This document shows positions 28,121 through 37,051 of a DNA stretch of 64,000 bases, piece by piece. The first letter of the stretch is position 1. Every line of letters begins with the position of its first letter. Below the pieces are notes generated by a model. That model had not been told where the DNA came from and searched no databases. It was given only the letters and a program-made list of their open reading frames with translations. Source of the stretch: Alkaliphilus transvaalensis ATCC 700919 (GTDB taxonomy: Bacteria > Bacillota > Clostridia > Peptostreptococcales > Natronincolaceae); the NCBI RefSeq assembly GCF_000621485.1, contig NZ_JHYF01000001.1, positions 372,001 through 436,000 on the forward strand, read 5' to 3'. Both the position numbers and the translations under genes were made by a program.

Positions 28121-29272
28121 ATGATACAAGAAAAAATTAAAGTATTGGTTGTTGATGATTCTGCCTTTATGCGGAAGGTAATTTCAGATATGCTGAAGGA
28201 CCAAGACTCTTTATCTGTAATAGGAATTGCAAGAAATGGTCAAGAAGCGGTAGAGAAGATTAAGTTGTTAAAACCAGACATTGTAACATTAGATGTTGAA
28301 ATGCCAATCATGAATGGGTTAGAGGCTTTAAAAGTAATCATGTCTGAAGCACCCCTACCAGTGATTATGCTCAGCAGTTTAACTTCTGATGGAGCCGATG
28401 CCACCATAATGGCACTCGAAGCTGGAGCAGTTGACTTTATACAAAAGCCCTCCAGTGTTTTTTCAATTAATATCGATGCAGTAAAAAAAGAGCTTATTGA
28501 AAAAATTCAAGTGGCATCAAGCGTAAAGTTAAAACAAAAGAAACAAACAGTAATTGATACTTCCGCCTTTGTAGAAACAGATAAGAATGGAGCCAAGGTA
28601 AAAAATGAAGCAAAAGTAAAGAATGAAACCAAGGTAAAGAATGAAGCCAAGGCAAAGAATAATCCCATAGGAGTAATGAAGGGATCCTCTAATATACCTT
28701 TGGTTGCAATTGGTACATCAACTGGCGGGCCAAGGGCACTTCAATCAGTAATTCCTTTAATTCCTGCTGGAGTAGAAGCTTCCTTTTTAATCGTTCAGCA
28801 TATGCCTGCTGGATTCACAAAGTCATTAGCCAACCGATTAAATAGCTTGTCAGAAATTCATGTTAAGGAAGCAGAAAATGGAGAAATCATTCTTCCATCA
28901 ACTGCCTATATTGCCCCTGGAGGTTACCACTTAGGTGTTAGAGAAGGACATAATCAAGATTTATATATAGAGCTTTCCCAAAGTCCGCCTGTTTCTGGCC
29001 ATAGACCCTCTGTCGATGCCATGTTTGAGTCTTTAACAGTAATTAGAAATAGACCTATTATCGGTGTGATTATGACAGGGATGGGGGCCGATGGATCTAA
29101 GGGCCTTAAATCATTAAAGGATACAAGAAATGCCTTTGTAATTGCCCAAAACGAGGAAACCTGTGTTGTTTATGGGATGCCGAAAAATGCTGTTCGATTA
29201 GGAGTTGTAGATGAAGTAATTCCATTAGAGAATATTCATAAATCAATATTAAATAGGCTGGAGGTGCTGTAA
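28121..29272 (+). CDS. cheB: chemotaxis response regulator protein-glutamate methylesterase CheB
   Basis: Demethylates and deamidates chemoreceptors for adaptation. The 383-aa protein has a receiver domain (D58 in TLDVEMPIMNG), a linker, and the CheB methylesterase domain from about residue 185 with S200 of GTSTGGP, the His of QHMPAGF and the Asp of TGMGADG. The linker contains four 18-nt repeats (28592-28663). cheR is not in this window. Its ATG abuts the previous stop codon. Confidence 0.96.
   Translation: MIQEKIKVLVVDDSAFMRKVISDMLKDQDSLSVIGIARNGQEAVEKIKLLKPDIVTLDVEMPIMNGLEALKVIMSEAPLPVIMLSSLTSDGADATIMALEAGAVDFIQKPSSVFSINIDAVKKELIEKIQVASSVKLKQKKQTVIDTSAFVETDKNGAKVKNEAKVKNETKVKNEAKAKNNPIGVMKGSSNIPLVAIGTSTGGPRALQSVIPLIPAGVEASFLIVQHMPAGFTKSLANRLNSLSEIHVKEAENGEIILPSTAYIAPGGYHLGVREGHNQDLYIELSQSPPVSGHRPSVDAMFESLTVIRNRPIIGVIMTGMGADGSKGLKSLKDTRNAFVIAQNEETCVVYGMPKNAVRLGVVDEVIPLENIHKSILNRLEVL
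28592..28663 (+). repeat. four-copy 18-nt tandem repeat in the cheB linker
   Basis: Four in-frame copies encode AKVKNE, AKVKNE, TKVKNE and AKAKNN, a highly basic hydrophilic linker between the receiver and methylesterase domains. Copies differ mainly at codon third positions. Copy number could change by slippage without shifting the frame. Confidence 0.85.
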
Positions 29273-29273
29273 T

Positions 29274-31349
29274 ATGGATATGAATCAATATATCGATATA
29301 TTTTTTGAAGAGTCGAAGGAACATTTGCAAAACATGAATCAAATACTGCTTCAAATGGAAAACAACCCTGATGATATGAATATGCTTAATGAAATTTTTA
29401 GAATTGCCCACACCATTAAGGGAATGTCAAGTACTATGGGATTCCAAAACATTGCCCACCTAACCCATGAAATGGAGAACGTATTAGACTTAATTAGAGG
29501 TGGTAAAATTACTGTTAATGGTAATATTATTGATATCCTTTTCAAGTGTTTCGATGAACTAGAAAGTTACGTGAATCACATTGAGACTCAAGGGTCAGAA
29601 GGAGAAGATACGTCTGCAGAACTAAAGAAAGAACTAGAAGCTATCCGGGATGGGAAAGCCTATGTTCCTGATGAGGTCGCTGCCAGTGTAGAAGAGGTTG
29701 CTTGTGTACTTGAAGAGGTGGAAATGTCTGCTAAAGGGTCTAGTGTTGAAGTAAATGAGTTTGTCCACAATGTCATTGTAAAGGCCATTCAAAATGAGTT
29801 AAACCCATATCTAGTAAAAGTAGCATTAAACCCTAAATGCATGTTGAAATCTGCCCGTGCCTACATCATAATCAATACGTTAGAGAAGGTTTCAGAAATT
29901 GTTTATTCTAATCCCAGTATTGAAGATTTAGAGGATGAAAAATTTGACTTAGATTTTGAGTTGATTTTAGTTACGAAGGCAGATGCTTCATTATTAAGTA
30001 AAGAGTTGAAGGATGTTTCAGAAATTGAAGCCTTTGATATTATTTCTCTTAAAGAAAATTATTCAGTAAATAAAGAAATATCCATAGAAGAAGCAGATGA
30101 AAATAAAGTTGAAAAATTACTAACATTAGAAAATAATGAGGAAGTTCCAACAGCTAATAAAAACGAAGAAACTAAAAATAAAAGAGGCAAAACAGGTAAA
30201 ACTGTTAGGGTAGATATCGATCGTTTAGATAACCTCATGAACCTTGTTAGTGAGTTAATTATCATTAAAACAAGGTTAGAGGATATCGATGGTGCCAGCA
30301 ATACAAATGCTACCGGCCAAAATATGCATGATGCAATTGAATATCTAGAAAGAATTACAACTAGTCTTCATGATGCCGTAATGAAGGTTAGAATGGTACC
30401 AATTGAAAGAGTATTTAATCGTTTCCCAAGGATGGTTCGTGATCTTTCTAAAGAATTAGGAAAGGATATTTCTTTATTCTTAAGTGGGGAAGAAACAGAA
30501 GTTGATAGAACGGTTATTGATGAAATTGGCGATCCACTAATCCATCTTATTAGAAACTCTATTGATCATGGGATAGAAGATCCAGAAACTAGATTAAACA
30601 ATAACAAGCCAAAGAATGGTACGGTTAGACTGGTTGCATATCCAGATGGTAACAGCGTTGTTATAGAAGTAGAAGACGACGGTAGAGGGATCAATATAGA
30701 AAAGGTGAAAAATAAAGGACTTGAAAGAGGCATTATTACACCACAACAGAGTCAAATCATGGAAGATAAAGATATTATTCAACTTCTTTTCCACCCAGGC
30801 TTTAGTACAGCCGATAAAATTTCCGACATCTCTGGAAGGGGTGTAGGCTTAGATGTTGTTAAGACAAAAATAGAGTCCCTTGGTGGTGTAGTAGAGGTGG
30901 ATACTAAGGCAGGTAATGGAAGTAAATTTACGATTCGCCTACCTCTAACACTTGCAATTATTCAGGCATTACTAGTAAATGTAGGACCTGAAAAATATGC
31001 AATACCACTAAACACTATTAAAGAAATTACCACAATACAATCAAATGCCATCCGTAAAGTACAAAACAATGAAGTTGTTTTATATCGTAACACAACTTTA
31101 CCAATATTAAAGTTATCAAATCTTCTCCACGGTACATCTACTACTGAAAATGATGAAGAATATGTAGTAGTAATTGTGAAGAAGGGTGATAAAACAGTAG
31201 GAATTGTCGTAGATCATCTAATTGGTCAACAGGAAATTGTAATCAAATCTTTAGGTAAGTTCCTGTCTAATATTAAAGGAATAGCAGGAGCAACAATCTT
31301 AGGTAATGGTTCTGTAGCGTTAATCGTAGATACAAATTCATTTTTTTAG
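29274..31349 (+). CDS. cheA: chemotaxis histidine kinase CheA
   Basis: Central kinase of chemotaxis. The 691-aa protein has an Hpt domain with H46 in FRIAHTIKGMSS, a P2 CheY/CheB-binding domain (about 150-260), a dimerisation region, the HATPase domain (N box LIRNSIDHGIEDPE, G boxes DDGRGI and SGRGVGLDVV) and a C-terminal CheW-like P5 domain. ggaggtgc precedes the ATG. Confidence 0.97.
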   Translation: MDMNQYIDIFFEESKEHLQNMNQILLQMENNPDDMNMLNEIFRIAHTIKGMSSTMGFQNIAHLTHEMENVLDLIRGGKITVNGNIIDILFKCFDELESYVNHIETQGSEGEDTSAELKKELEAIRDGKAYVPDEVAASVEEVACVLEEVEMSAKGSSVEVNEFVHNVIVKAIQNELNPYLVKVALNPKCMLKSARAYIIINTLEKVSEIVYSNPSIEDLEDEKFDLDFELILVTKADASLLSKELKDVSEIEAFDIISLKENYSVNKEISIEEADENKVEKLLTLENNEEVPTANKNEETKNKRGKTGKTVRVDIDRLDNLMNLVSELIIIKTRLEDIDGASNTNATGQNMHDAIEYLERITTSLHDAVMKVRMVPIERVFNRFPRMVRDLSKELGKDISLFLSGEETEVDRTVIDEIGDPLIHLIRNSIDHGIEDPETRLNNNKPKNGTVRLVAYPDGNSVVIEVEDDGRGINIEKVKNKGLERGIITPQQSQIMEDKDIIQLLFHPGFSTADKISDISGRGVGLDVVKTKIESLGGVVEVDTKAGNGSKFTIRLPLTLAIIQALLVNVGPEKYAIPLNTIKEITTIQSNAIRKVQNNEVVLYRNTTLPILKLSNLLHGTSTTENDEEYVVVIVKKGDKTVGIVVDHLIGQQEIVIKSLGKFLSNIKGIAGATILGNGSVALIVDTNSFF

Positions 31350-31361
31350 GGGGGGACAACA

Positions 31362-31808
31362 ATGAGTAATCTAACAAATAATCAATATGTAATATTTCGT
31401 TTAGAAAACGAGAATTATGGTATACCAATAAATTATGTAGAAACAATAGAAAGAATTTCTGAGATTACAAGAGTTCCTAATGCTCCCTTTTATCTTAAAG
31501 GAGTAATTAACCTAAGGGGTGAAGTTGTTCCTGTAATTGATTTAAGACAGAGATTTCAGTTATCTAAAAAAGAGATTACAGATGAATCAAGAATTATCAT
31601 TCTTTCAGTAGATGAAATGATAGTTGGTATTTTAGTGGATAGTTCATCAGAAGTTTTAACAATTGACAATGAAGCTATTGACCACACATCTAGCTTGGTA
31701 AATACTTTCGAAGATGACTACATTAACGGTATTGGTAAAATTAATGAGCGCATGATTATCATTTTAGATATCTACAAAATATTAGGAGTAGAATTAGAAA
31801 ATAATTAA
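31362..31808 (+). CDS. cheW: chemotaxis coupling protein CheW
   Basis: Couples receptors to CheA. The 148-aa product is a single CheW domain, starting with QYVIFRLENENYGIPI and containing FYLKGVINLRGEVVPVIDLR. It lies 12 nt after cheA, with the strong ribosome binding site agggggggac. Confidence 0.96.
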   Translation: MSNLTNNQYVIFRLENENYGIPINYVETIERISEITRVPNAPFYLKGVINLRGEVVPVIDLRQRFQLSKKEITDESRIIILSVDEMIVGILVDSSSEVLTIDNEAIDHTSSLVNTFEDDYINGIGKINERMIIILDIYKILGVELENN

Positions 31809-31823
31809 AAGGTGGTGGAGAGG

Positions 31824-32441
31824 ATGGGCTTTACGTTAGAAGATATGAATAATATGTATATTGATGTTCTTAAGGAAATTGGGAACATAGGATCAGGGAA
31901 CGCTGCATCGGCATTAGCTAAAATGATTCAAAAGAGAATTGATATGGATGTACCTAACGTGAGATTGCTCTCCTTTGATGACGTTAGTGGTGTATTAGGT
32001 GGAGAAGAAATGGTAGTGGCAGGCATCTATTTTCAAGTAGAAGGAGATATTGACGGAAATATCATGTTTCTCTTAGATATTTCCTCTTCTAAAATTTTAA
32101 CTAGTATGTTAATGGGAAGAAGTGAACATACTGGTGAATTAGATGAGATGGATCGTTCTGCCCTTCAAGAAATAGGAAATATATTATCAGGCTCTTATAT
32201 TTGTTCTTTATCTGCTTTAACTGGACTTAACATTAAACTTTCTGTTCCTTCCTTGTGCATAGATATGGCTGGCGCTATATTAAGTGTTCCTGCTATACAG
32301 TTTTCTCAAACCTTTGATAAAGTACTTTTAATTGAAACTGTACTAACAGAGGGAGATACTCTAGTGAAAGGAAATTTCTTCTTAATGCCTGATACAGATT
32401 CCTTTGAGAAATTACTTTCTAGTTTGGGAGTGTATAGATAG
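31824..32441 (+). CDS. cheC: CheY-P phosphatase CheC
   Basis: Dephosphorylates CheY-P and is stimulated by CheD. The 205-aa protein contains two CheC active-site motifs (LKEIGNIGSGNAASALAKM and LQEIGNILSGSYICSLSAL). ATG 31824 follows aaggtggtgg at good spacing; GTG codons at 31812 and 31815 lie within that site. The stop codon is directly followed by the cheD ATG, matching the known CheC-CheD partnership. Confidence 0.94.
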   Translation: MGFTLEDMNNMYIDVLKEIGNIGSGNAASALAKMIQKRIDMDVPNVRLLSFDDVSGVLGGEEMVVAGIYFQVEGDIDGNIMFLLDISSSKILTSMLMGRSEHTGELDEMDRSALQEIGNILSGSYICSLSALTGLNIKLSVPSLCIDMAGAILSVPAIQFSQTFDKVLLIETVLTEGDTLVKGNFFLMPDTDSFEKLLSSLGVYR

Positions 32442-32930
32442 ATGCAAAATATGATTAAGGTAGGAATGGCTGATTTAAAAGTTGTAAAAGAACCAGATGC
32501 ACTAACGACATTGGGACTGGGATCTTGTGTAGGGATAGCCATATATGATAACTTAAAGAAAATAGCAGGACTTGCCCACATTATGTTGCCTGATAGCACA
32601 TTGATTAAAAACAATGCTAACAAAGCAAAATTTGCTGATACAGCTATTGAAATAATGATTGATGAAATGATTAAACAGGGAGCCAGTATGTCAAGGATGA
32701 CAGCTAAAATTACTGGGGGGTCACAAATGTTCAGCTTTGGAAATGGCAGTAGTGACCTAATGAAAATAGGATATAGAAATACTGTAGCAACCAAAGAGAT
32801 CCTTGGTAAGCTGAATATCCCTATACTCGCAGAAGATACAGGTGGGAATCATGGTAGAACAATTGAATTTTATTCAGTTAATGGAGACTTACAAGTAAAA
32901 ACCATTGGTCATGGAATTAAAATTATCTAA
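32442..32930 (+). CDS. cheD: chemoreceptor glutamine deamidase CheD
   Basis: Deamidates receptor glutamines and binds CheC. The 162-aa protein has the catalytic Cys in GLGSCVGIAIYD and the His in LAHIMLP, with the later TGGSQMF segment normal for the family. It begins immediately after cheC. Confidence 0.95.
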   Translation: MQNMIKVGMADLKVVKEPDALTTLGLGSCVGIAIYDNLKKIAGLAHIMLPDSTLIKNNANKAKFADTAIEIMIDEMIKQGASMSRMTAKITGGSQMFSFGNGSSDLMKIGYRNTVATKEILGKLNIPILAEDTGGNHGRTIEFYSVNGDLQVKTIGHGIKII

Positions 32931-32969
32931 TCTAATTACTACACAATTTTTAAAGCCCAGGAGGTCACT

Positions 32970-33695
32970 ATGAAATATCTATCCCTATGGCAAAAATATA
33001 AGCTAAATAAAGATATTGAAGCTAAGACAGCCCTCATAGAAGGATATATCGAACTTGTTAAAATAGTGGCTGGTAGGCTATATACCACCTATGGGTCAAA
33101 TATTGAATATGATGATCTTGTTAGCTATGGTATTTTTGGACTAATTGACGCTATAGATAAATTTGAATTAGAAAAGAGCGTTAAATTTGAAACTTATGCC
33201 CAGATCCGTATCAGAGGTGCAATAATCGATCAACTACGTAACCTAGATTGGGTACCAAGGTCTATTAGGCAAAAATCTAAAGCTGTGGATAGAGCCTATC
33301 AAAAACTTGAGGGGATTTTAGGTAGAAGTGCTACTGATGAAGAAGTTGCAAGGGAGATGGGTCTTTCCTTGGGAGAATTTCAATCCATCCTACAGCAAGT
33401 TAATAATTTGCAAATTATATCATTAGAAGAAAAGCTTATGGAAAATAATATTAATAATATCCATAGTGAAGAGGATTTAATCCCAGAAAGTATTATATGC
33501 AACAAAGAATCCTATGAAACCTTGCATGAAAGTATTGATAAGTTACCAGAAAGAGAAAAACAAGTCATTACGCTTTATTACTATGAAGAATTAACCTATA
33601 AGGAGATTGGTGCTGTATTAAGTATTTCAGAATCACGGGTATCACAGCTTCATACAAAGGCCATCTCTAGGCTGAAGTCAAAGTTTTTGCTTTAA
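32970..33695 (+). CDS. sigD: flagellar RNA polymerase sigma factor SigD (sigma-28, FliA)
   Basis: Directs transcription of late flagellar and chemotaxis genes. The 241-aa protein contains sigma region 2 (YDDLVSYGIFGLIDAIDKFE, RIRGAIIDQLRNLDWVPRS), region 3 and region 4 helix-turn-helix (TYKEIGAVLSISESRVSQLH). Ribosome binding site ccaggaggtc. No flgM anti-sigma gene is present in the window. Confidence 0.96.
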   Translation: MKYLSLWQKYKLNKDIEAKTALIEGYIELVKIVAGRLYTTYGSNIEYDDLVSYGIFGLIDAIDKFELEKSVKFETYAQIRIRGAIIDQLRNLDWVPRSIRQKSKAVDRAYQKLEGILGRSATDEEVAREMGLSLGEFQSILQQVNNLQIISLEEKLMENNINNIHSEEDLIPESIICNKESYETLHESIDKLPEREKQVITLYYYEELTYKEIGAVLSISESRVSQLHTKAISRLKSKFLL

Positions 33696-33732
33696 ATGAT
33701 CAAGGTTGACTTATACAAAAGGGGGGATTATC

Positions 33733-35586
33733 ATGTTAAAGGAGTTCTATATTTTCGAAGGTGATAGCTACGATGATGCGTTGAATAAAGCCTTGCAAGA
33801 GCTTTCGTTGACTAAAGATGAAGTGGCTGTAGAGGTACTAAAGGAAAAGAAATCTTTTATGTTTAGAAGGGGAAGCACAAAACTAAAAATTATACCAACT
33901 GTAAAAAAAGTTAAGGAAGAACCTGCTGAAGCTTTTTTAGAAGAGATTGAGCCAATATTAGTTGACAACATTGAGTTAGACCCAAATATCCATCAAGAGA
34001 AGGAAGACTTTATTCTAACCTACCGAGAGGATGGTTTGTATTTAAGTGTTATAAAAGACCCTAAGGTAAAGGACCAAGACCTAACTCAAAATATTTTAGA
34101 ATATTTAAAGGATAAGCAGGTAAAAGATTATGATTTAGTACAAGCAACCCTAGCCGTTCATGAGAAGGGAAGGGAATATAGAATAGCTCCAAATCAACAG
34201 GAAGTGTTGGTAGATAGCACGTTAAAAACCCAATTCTCTAAGGATAAAATGGAGGTTAGCATATATATTACAAAAGCCTTGGGGGGGAATCATTTTACCT
34301 TAGAAACTTTAAAGCAAGAACTTATCGATAACAATATTAATTATGGTGTAGATGAAGAACAGCTAAGTAGATTAGTAAAATTAAAACATACAGATCATTA
34401 TGTACCTATTGCCAAAGGAAGAGCCCCTATTGATGGAATTGATGGGAAAGTAATTTATCACTTTAACCCATCTAAAGAGCATAAACCAGTTGTTTTAGAA
34501 GATGGTTCAGTAGACTTTAAACATTTAGATATTATTAAAAATGTTAAACAAGGGGACCTTTTAGTAGAAGTGCTTCCCCCAAGTGATGGCGTTCCAGGAA
34601 TTAATGTAATGGGAGTCGAGGTGCCAGCTAAAAAAGGCAAAGAAGGAAAGTTTAAAAAAGGAAAGAATACAACTGAAAGTGACGATGGTTTAAAACTGTA
34701 TGCAGCCATAGATGGACAGGTTCGTATTGATGATGGTAAAGTAACTGTAAGTGAGGTATATCAAATACAGGGCAATGTTGATAACTCTACAGGCAATATT
34801 AATTTTAATGGTACGGTAATTGTTAATGGTAATGTAAGGTCTGGCTTTAAAATTTCTGCTGAAGGTAATATTGAAGTTAATGGGGTTGTGGAAGGTGCTA
34901 CATTAATTTCAAAAGGTAATATCATACTAAATAGAGGGATTCAAGGAAACAATGCAGCCTATTTAGAATGTGAGGGCAATTTAGTGGCAAAATATATAGA
35001 AAATTCCAAAATTAAGTGTGACGGAGATATCACTGCCGACTTTATACTCCATAGCGATGTAGTGGCAAAGGGGAAAATTATCCTAGCAGGGAAAAAATCC
35101 CTTGTAGTGGGTGGAGAAATTAGGGCATCTGAAGAGATTAGAGCTAGGGTTGTTGGCTCCCATATGGGGACCCTAACAAAACTGGAGGTAGGTGTAGACC
35201 CAGAAATTAGAAATAAGTATGAAGAGCTTAAAGGCGAGGCATTAGAACTACAGAAGAATTGTGAAAATCTTAAAAAGACAATTGATCTTCTAAATCGACA
35301 AGCTAAGATTACGCCATTACCCCAAAGTAAAGAAGAGATTTTAATTAAATCAATTAAGACCTACGAATATTTAAAAAAGAAGTATGATCTATTACATGAA
35401 GAACTACAATTGATGGAGGAACGAATTCAAAATCTTTCTATGGGTAAAGTTCACGTTGAGGATAGAATTTATCCAGGAGTTAAAGTCATCATTTCAAATG
35501 CTTTAAGATACTTTTATGATGAGTCAACATGTTGTACCTTATCTAAAAAGGATGGAGAAATTTATATTGGACCATTTGAAAAATAG
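33733..35586 (+). CDS. FapA (DUF342) protein with Jag-N-like N-terminus
   Basis: A 617-aa protein. The first about 50 residues (FYIFEGDSYDDALNKALQEL...FMFRRGSTKLKI) resemble the Jag N-terminal domain. A FapA/DUF342 domain follows at about residues 85-480, with a Gly/Asn-rich beta-helix region (TGNINFNGTVIVNGNVRSG), then a C-terminal coiled coil. FapA proteins are linked to polar flagellar assembly in Vibrio; the role here is unknown. ATG 33733 follows aggggggat; an earlier ATG at 33697-33710 lacks a site. Confidence 0.85.
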   Translation: MLKEFYIFEGDSYDDALNKALQELSLTKDEVAVEVLKEKKSFMFRRGSTKLKIIPTVKKVKEEPAEAFLEEIEPILVDNIELDPNIHQEKEDFILTYREDGLYLSVIKDPKVKDQDLTQNILEYLKDKQVKDYDLVQATLAVHEKGREYRIAPNQQEVLVDSTLKTQFSKDKMEVSIYITKALGGNHFTLETLKQELIDNNINYGVDEEQLSRLVKLKHTDHYVPIAKGRAPIDGIDGKVIYHFNPSKEHKPVVLEDGSVDFKHLDIIKNVKQGDLLVEVLPPSDGVPGINVMGVEVPAKKGKEGKFKKGKNTTESDDGLKLYAAIDGQVRIDDGKVTVSEVYQIQGNVDNSTGNINFNGTVIVNGNVRSGFKISAEGNIEVNGVVEGATLISKGNIILNRGIQGNNAAYLECEGNLVAKYIENSKIKCDGDITADFILHSDVVAKGKIILAGKKSLVVGGEIRASEEIRARVVGSHMGTLTKLEVGVDPEIRNKYEELKGEALELQKNCENLKKTIDLLNRQAKITPLPQSKEEILIKSIKTYEYLKKKYDLLHEELQLMEERIQNLSMGKVHVEDRIYPGVKVIISNALRYFYDESTCCTLSKKDGEIYIGPFEK

Positions 35587-35597
35587 GGGGAATTTAA

Positions 35598-35930
35598 ATG
35601 TCCATTAAACCTATAGACTTTCACTTAACTTATGCTAATACTGTAAATGAATCTAAGACAAAACAAAGTGATTTAAATAAATTGAAGGATTTTAATCATA
35701 GTGTTCAGCACCAACAGCAGGTGGAAGTGAAACGTAACCAAAAACGTATAACTCATTCTGAAGAATCTAAGGGGAAAACCATCAATAACCGAGATAAAAA
35801 GCAACAGGGAGGTTCTGATGGGGAGAGTTCAGAAGCTAACCATCATCAAGAAAAGCAAAGTAATTGTGACAGTGAATCTTCTCCTAAAAATTGTGACCAT
35901 AGAGGTTTAAAAATTGATATTATGATTTAA
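35598..35930 (+). CDS. small hydrophilic protein after fapA, unknown
   Basis: A 110-aa protein, very polar (rich in Gln, Lys, Ser, Glu and His), with no membrane segment. Only the N-terminus MSIKPIDFHLTYAN looks structured and is of the kind seen in small proteins of Firmicute flagellar operons; the rest is probably disordered. A tagggggaat site precedes the ATG and gaps to the neighbours are 11-12 nt, so it is almost certainly translated in this operon. I do not recognise a function. Confidence 0.65.
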   Translation: MSIKPIDFHLTYANTVNESKTKQSDLNKLKDFNHSVQHQQQVEVKRNQKRITHSEESKGKTINNRDKKQQGGSDGESSEANHHQEKQSNCDSESSPKNCDHRGLKIDIMI

Positions 35931-35942
35931 AAGGAGTGCACT

Positions 35943-36389
35943 ATGGATTATAATATAGCAATAGTTTTACTAGGTTGTATCATAGTTATCATATCATTAA
36001 TTCTTGTTTTTAAGAATAACAGCAAAGAAGATGAAGACTTTGAATCTCAATTGATTGTAGGATTAGGGAATCAGAACAACAATTATAACCCGCAGGATTC
36101 TATCAATCAAGAAAAGATGATCAAAGGAATCAATGCATTAAATCAGGAAATCGTTTCCATTAAAGATGAACTAAGCAGATTAAGACAACTCCCCCATAGG
36201 GTAGAAGAGTCAATAGACCCAAATCACCAATGGGAGAATTTTGAACACTCTCTTAATTACAATTTATTTATGCAAAAAAATAAAGATATTATTAGTTTGT
36301 ATCAAAAAGGTAAATCGAAGGAAGAGATTGCTCGAAGTTTAAATAAGAGTGTTAGAGAAGTAGAAATGGTTATTAAAATGATTAAATGA
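35943..36389 (+). CDS. SwrB/DUF6115-like membrane protein
   Basis: A 148-aa protein with an N-terminal transmembrane helix (about residues 5-23), a polar middle with a short coiled coil (about 55-85) and a C-terminal helix-turn-helix-like segment (ISLYQKGKSKEEIARSLNKS). In Bacillus subtilis swrB, which promotes assembly of the flagellar export apparatus, follows sigD with the same plan. The identification is from architecture and position, with low sequence conservation. Confidence 0.62.
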   Translation: MDYNIAIVLLGCIIVIISLILVFKNNSKEDEDFESQLIVGLGNQNNNYNPQDSINQEKMIKGINALNQEIVSIKDELSRLRQLPHRVEESIDPNHQWENFEHSLNYNLFMQKNKDIISLYQKGKSKEEIARSLNKSVREVEMVIKMIK

Positions 36390-36399
36390 GGTGAAGGGC

Positions 36400-36882
36400 T
36401 TGAAGAAATTTTGTATCCAAAGCTTAATAATGGGGATTGGCATCGGTATGATTATCACAGCTTCGTTTAACTTCCTCTGGGATGCAAAAAATGCAGCATC
36501 TTTAACGCCAAACCATGAAGTAATCGCTAGTAGTGGTTTAGAACAATCAATTGAGGATTTAAAGAATAATTTAAATGATGGTAAAAAAAATGAAGATGAT
36601 GGTATTGAAGAAGAGAATTTTGTTGAGAATAGAGATGATGACATCAATGATGATGACGATATCAATGATGAAGAGTCAATGGCTAGAATCATTATCTCAT
36701 CGGGTATGAATACCAATAGTATTGCTAATCTTTTATGGGCAGAAGGGTTAATTAGTGACCCCGACGATTTTATTCAATTAGCCCATGAAAAAAATTATAC
36801 TAGAAAGTTTATTGCTGGAAGAAAACTTATACCAATAGGAAGTACGATTGATGAGATTCTAGAAATACTAATCATCAAGTAA
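36400..36882 (+). CDS. membrane protein with MltG N-terminal-like domain
   Basis: A 160-aa protein with an N-terminal transmembrane helix (about residues 6-25), a strikingly acidic linker (Asp/Glu/Asn, about 75-100) and a C-terminal domain (IIISSGMNTNSIANLLWAEGL...IPIGSTIDEILEIL). This domain resembles the LysM-like first domain of the transglycosylase MltG/YceG. The catalytic MltG domain is absent, so it is probably a non-enzymatic wall-proximal protein. TTG 36400 is chosen because gaggtg (36388-36393) lies 6 nt before it; GTG 36391 overlaps that site. Confidence 0.65.
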   Translation: MKKFCIQSLIMGIGIGMIITASFNFLWDAKNAASLTPNHEVIASSGLEQSIEDLKNNLNDGKKNEDDGIEEENFVENRDDDINDDDDINDEESMARIIISSGMNTNSIANLLWAEGLISDPDDFIQLAHEKNYTRKFIAGRKLIPIGSTIDEILEILIIK

Positions 36883-36915
36883 ATAACGCAATTCAAAAAT
36901 ATTTTTAAATTTTTG

Positions 36916-36944
36916 TTGCTTCAAAGGCAACAGTGTGTTAAAAT
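36916..36944 (+). promoter_or_regulatory. predicted sigma-A promoter of rpsB-tsf
   Basis: TTGCTT (36916-36921), a 17-bp spacer and TAAAAT (36939-36944) precede the structured rpsB leader. The -35 is weak but the spacing is ideal, and a ribosomal protein promoter is expected here. Confidence 0.5.
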
Positions 36945-36967
36945 ACTTAAGGTGAGAAAACACACAT

Positions 36968-37020
36968 CCTATGATTTATCTAGAAGTGCCTCAAAGAGAG
37001 GTTCTAGGTAAATATGATTA
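36968..37020 (+). promoter_or_regulatory. structured 5' leader of rpsB
   Basis: A long stem pairs atttatctagaa (36974-36985) with ttctaggtaaat (37002-37013), allowing one G-U pair. It encloses a small hairpin cctc-aaaga-gagg (36989-37001). Outer cct/agg bases can extend the stem. It ends about 30 nt before the rpsB start. An autoregulatory S2-binding leader is the obvious inference. Confidence 0.55.
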
Positions 37021-37051
37021 GGGTGGAGGATAAACTAAGGAGGTAGAAGAA

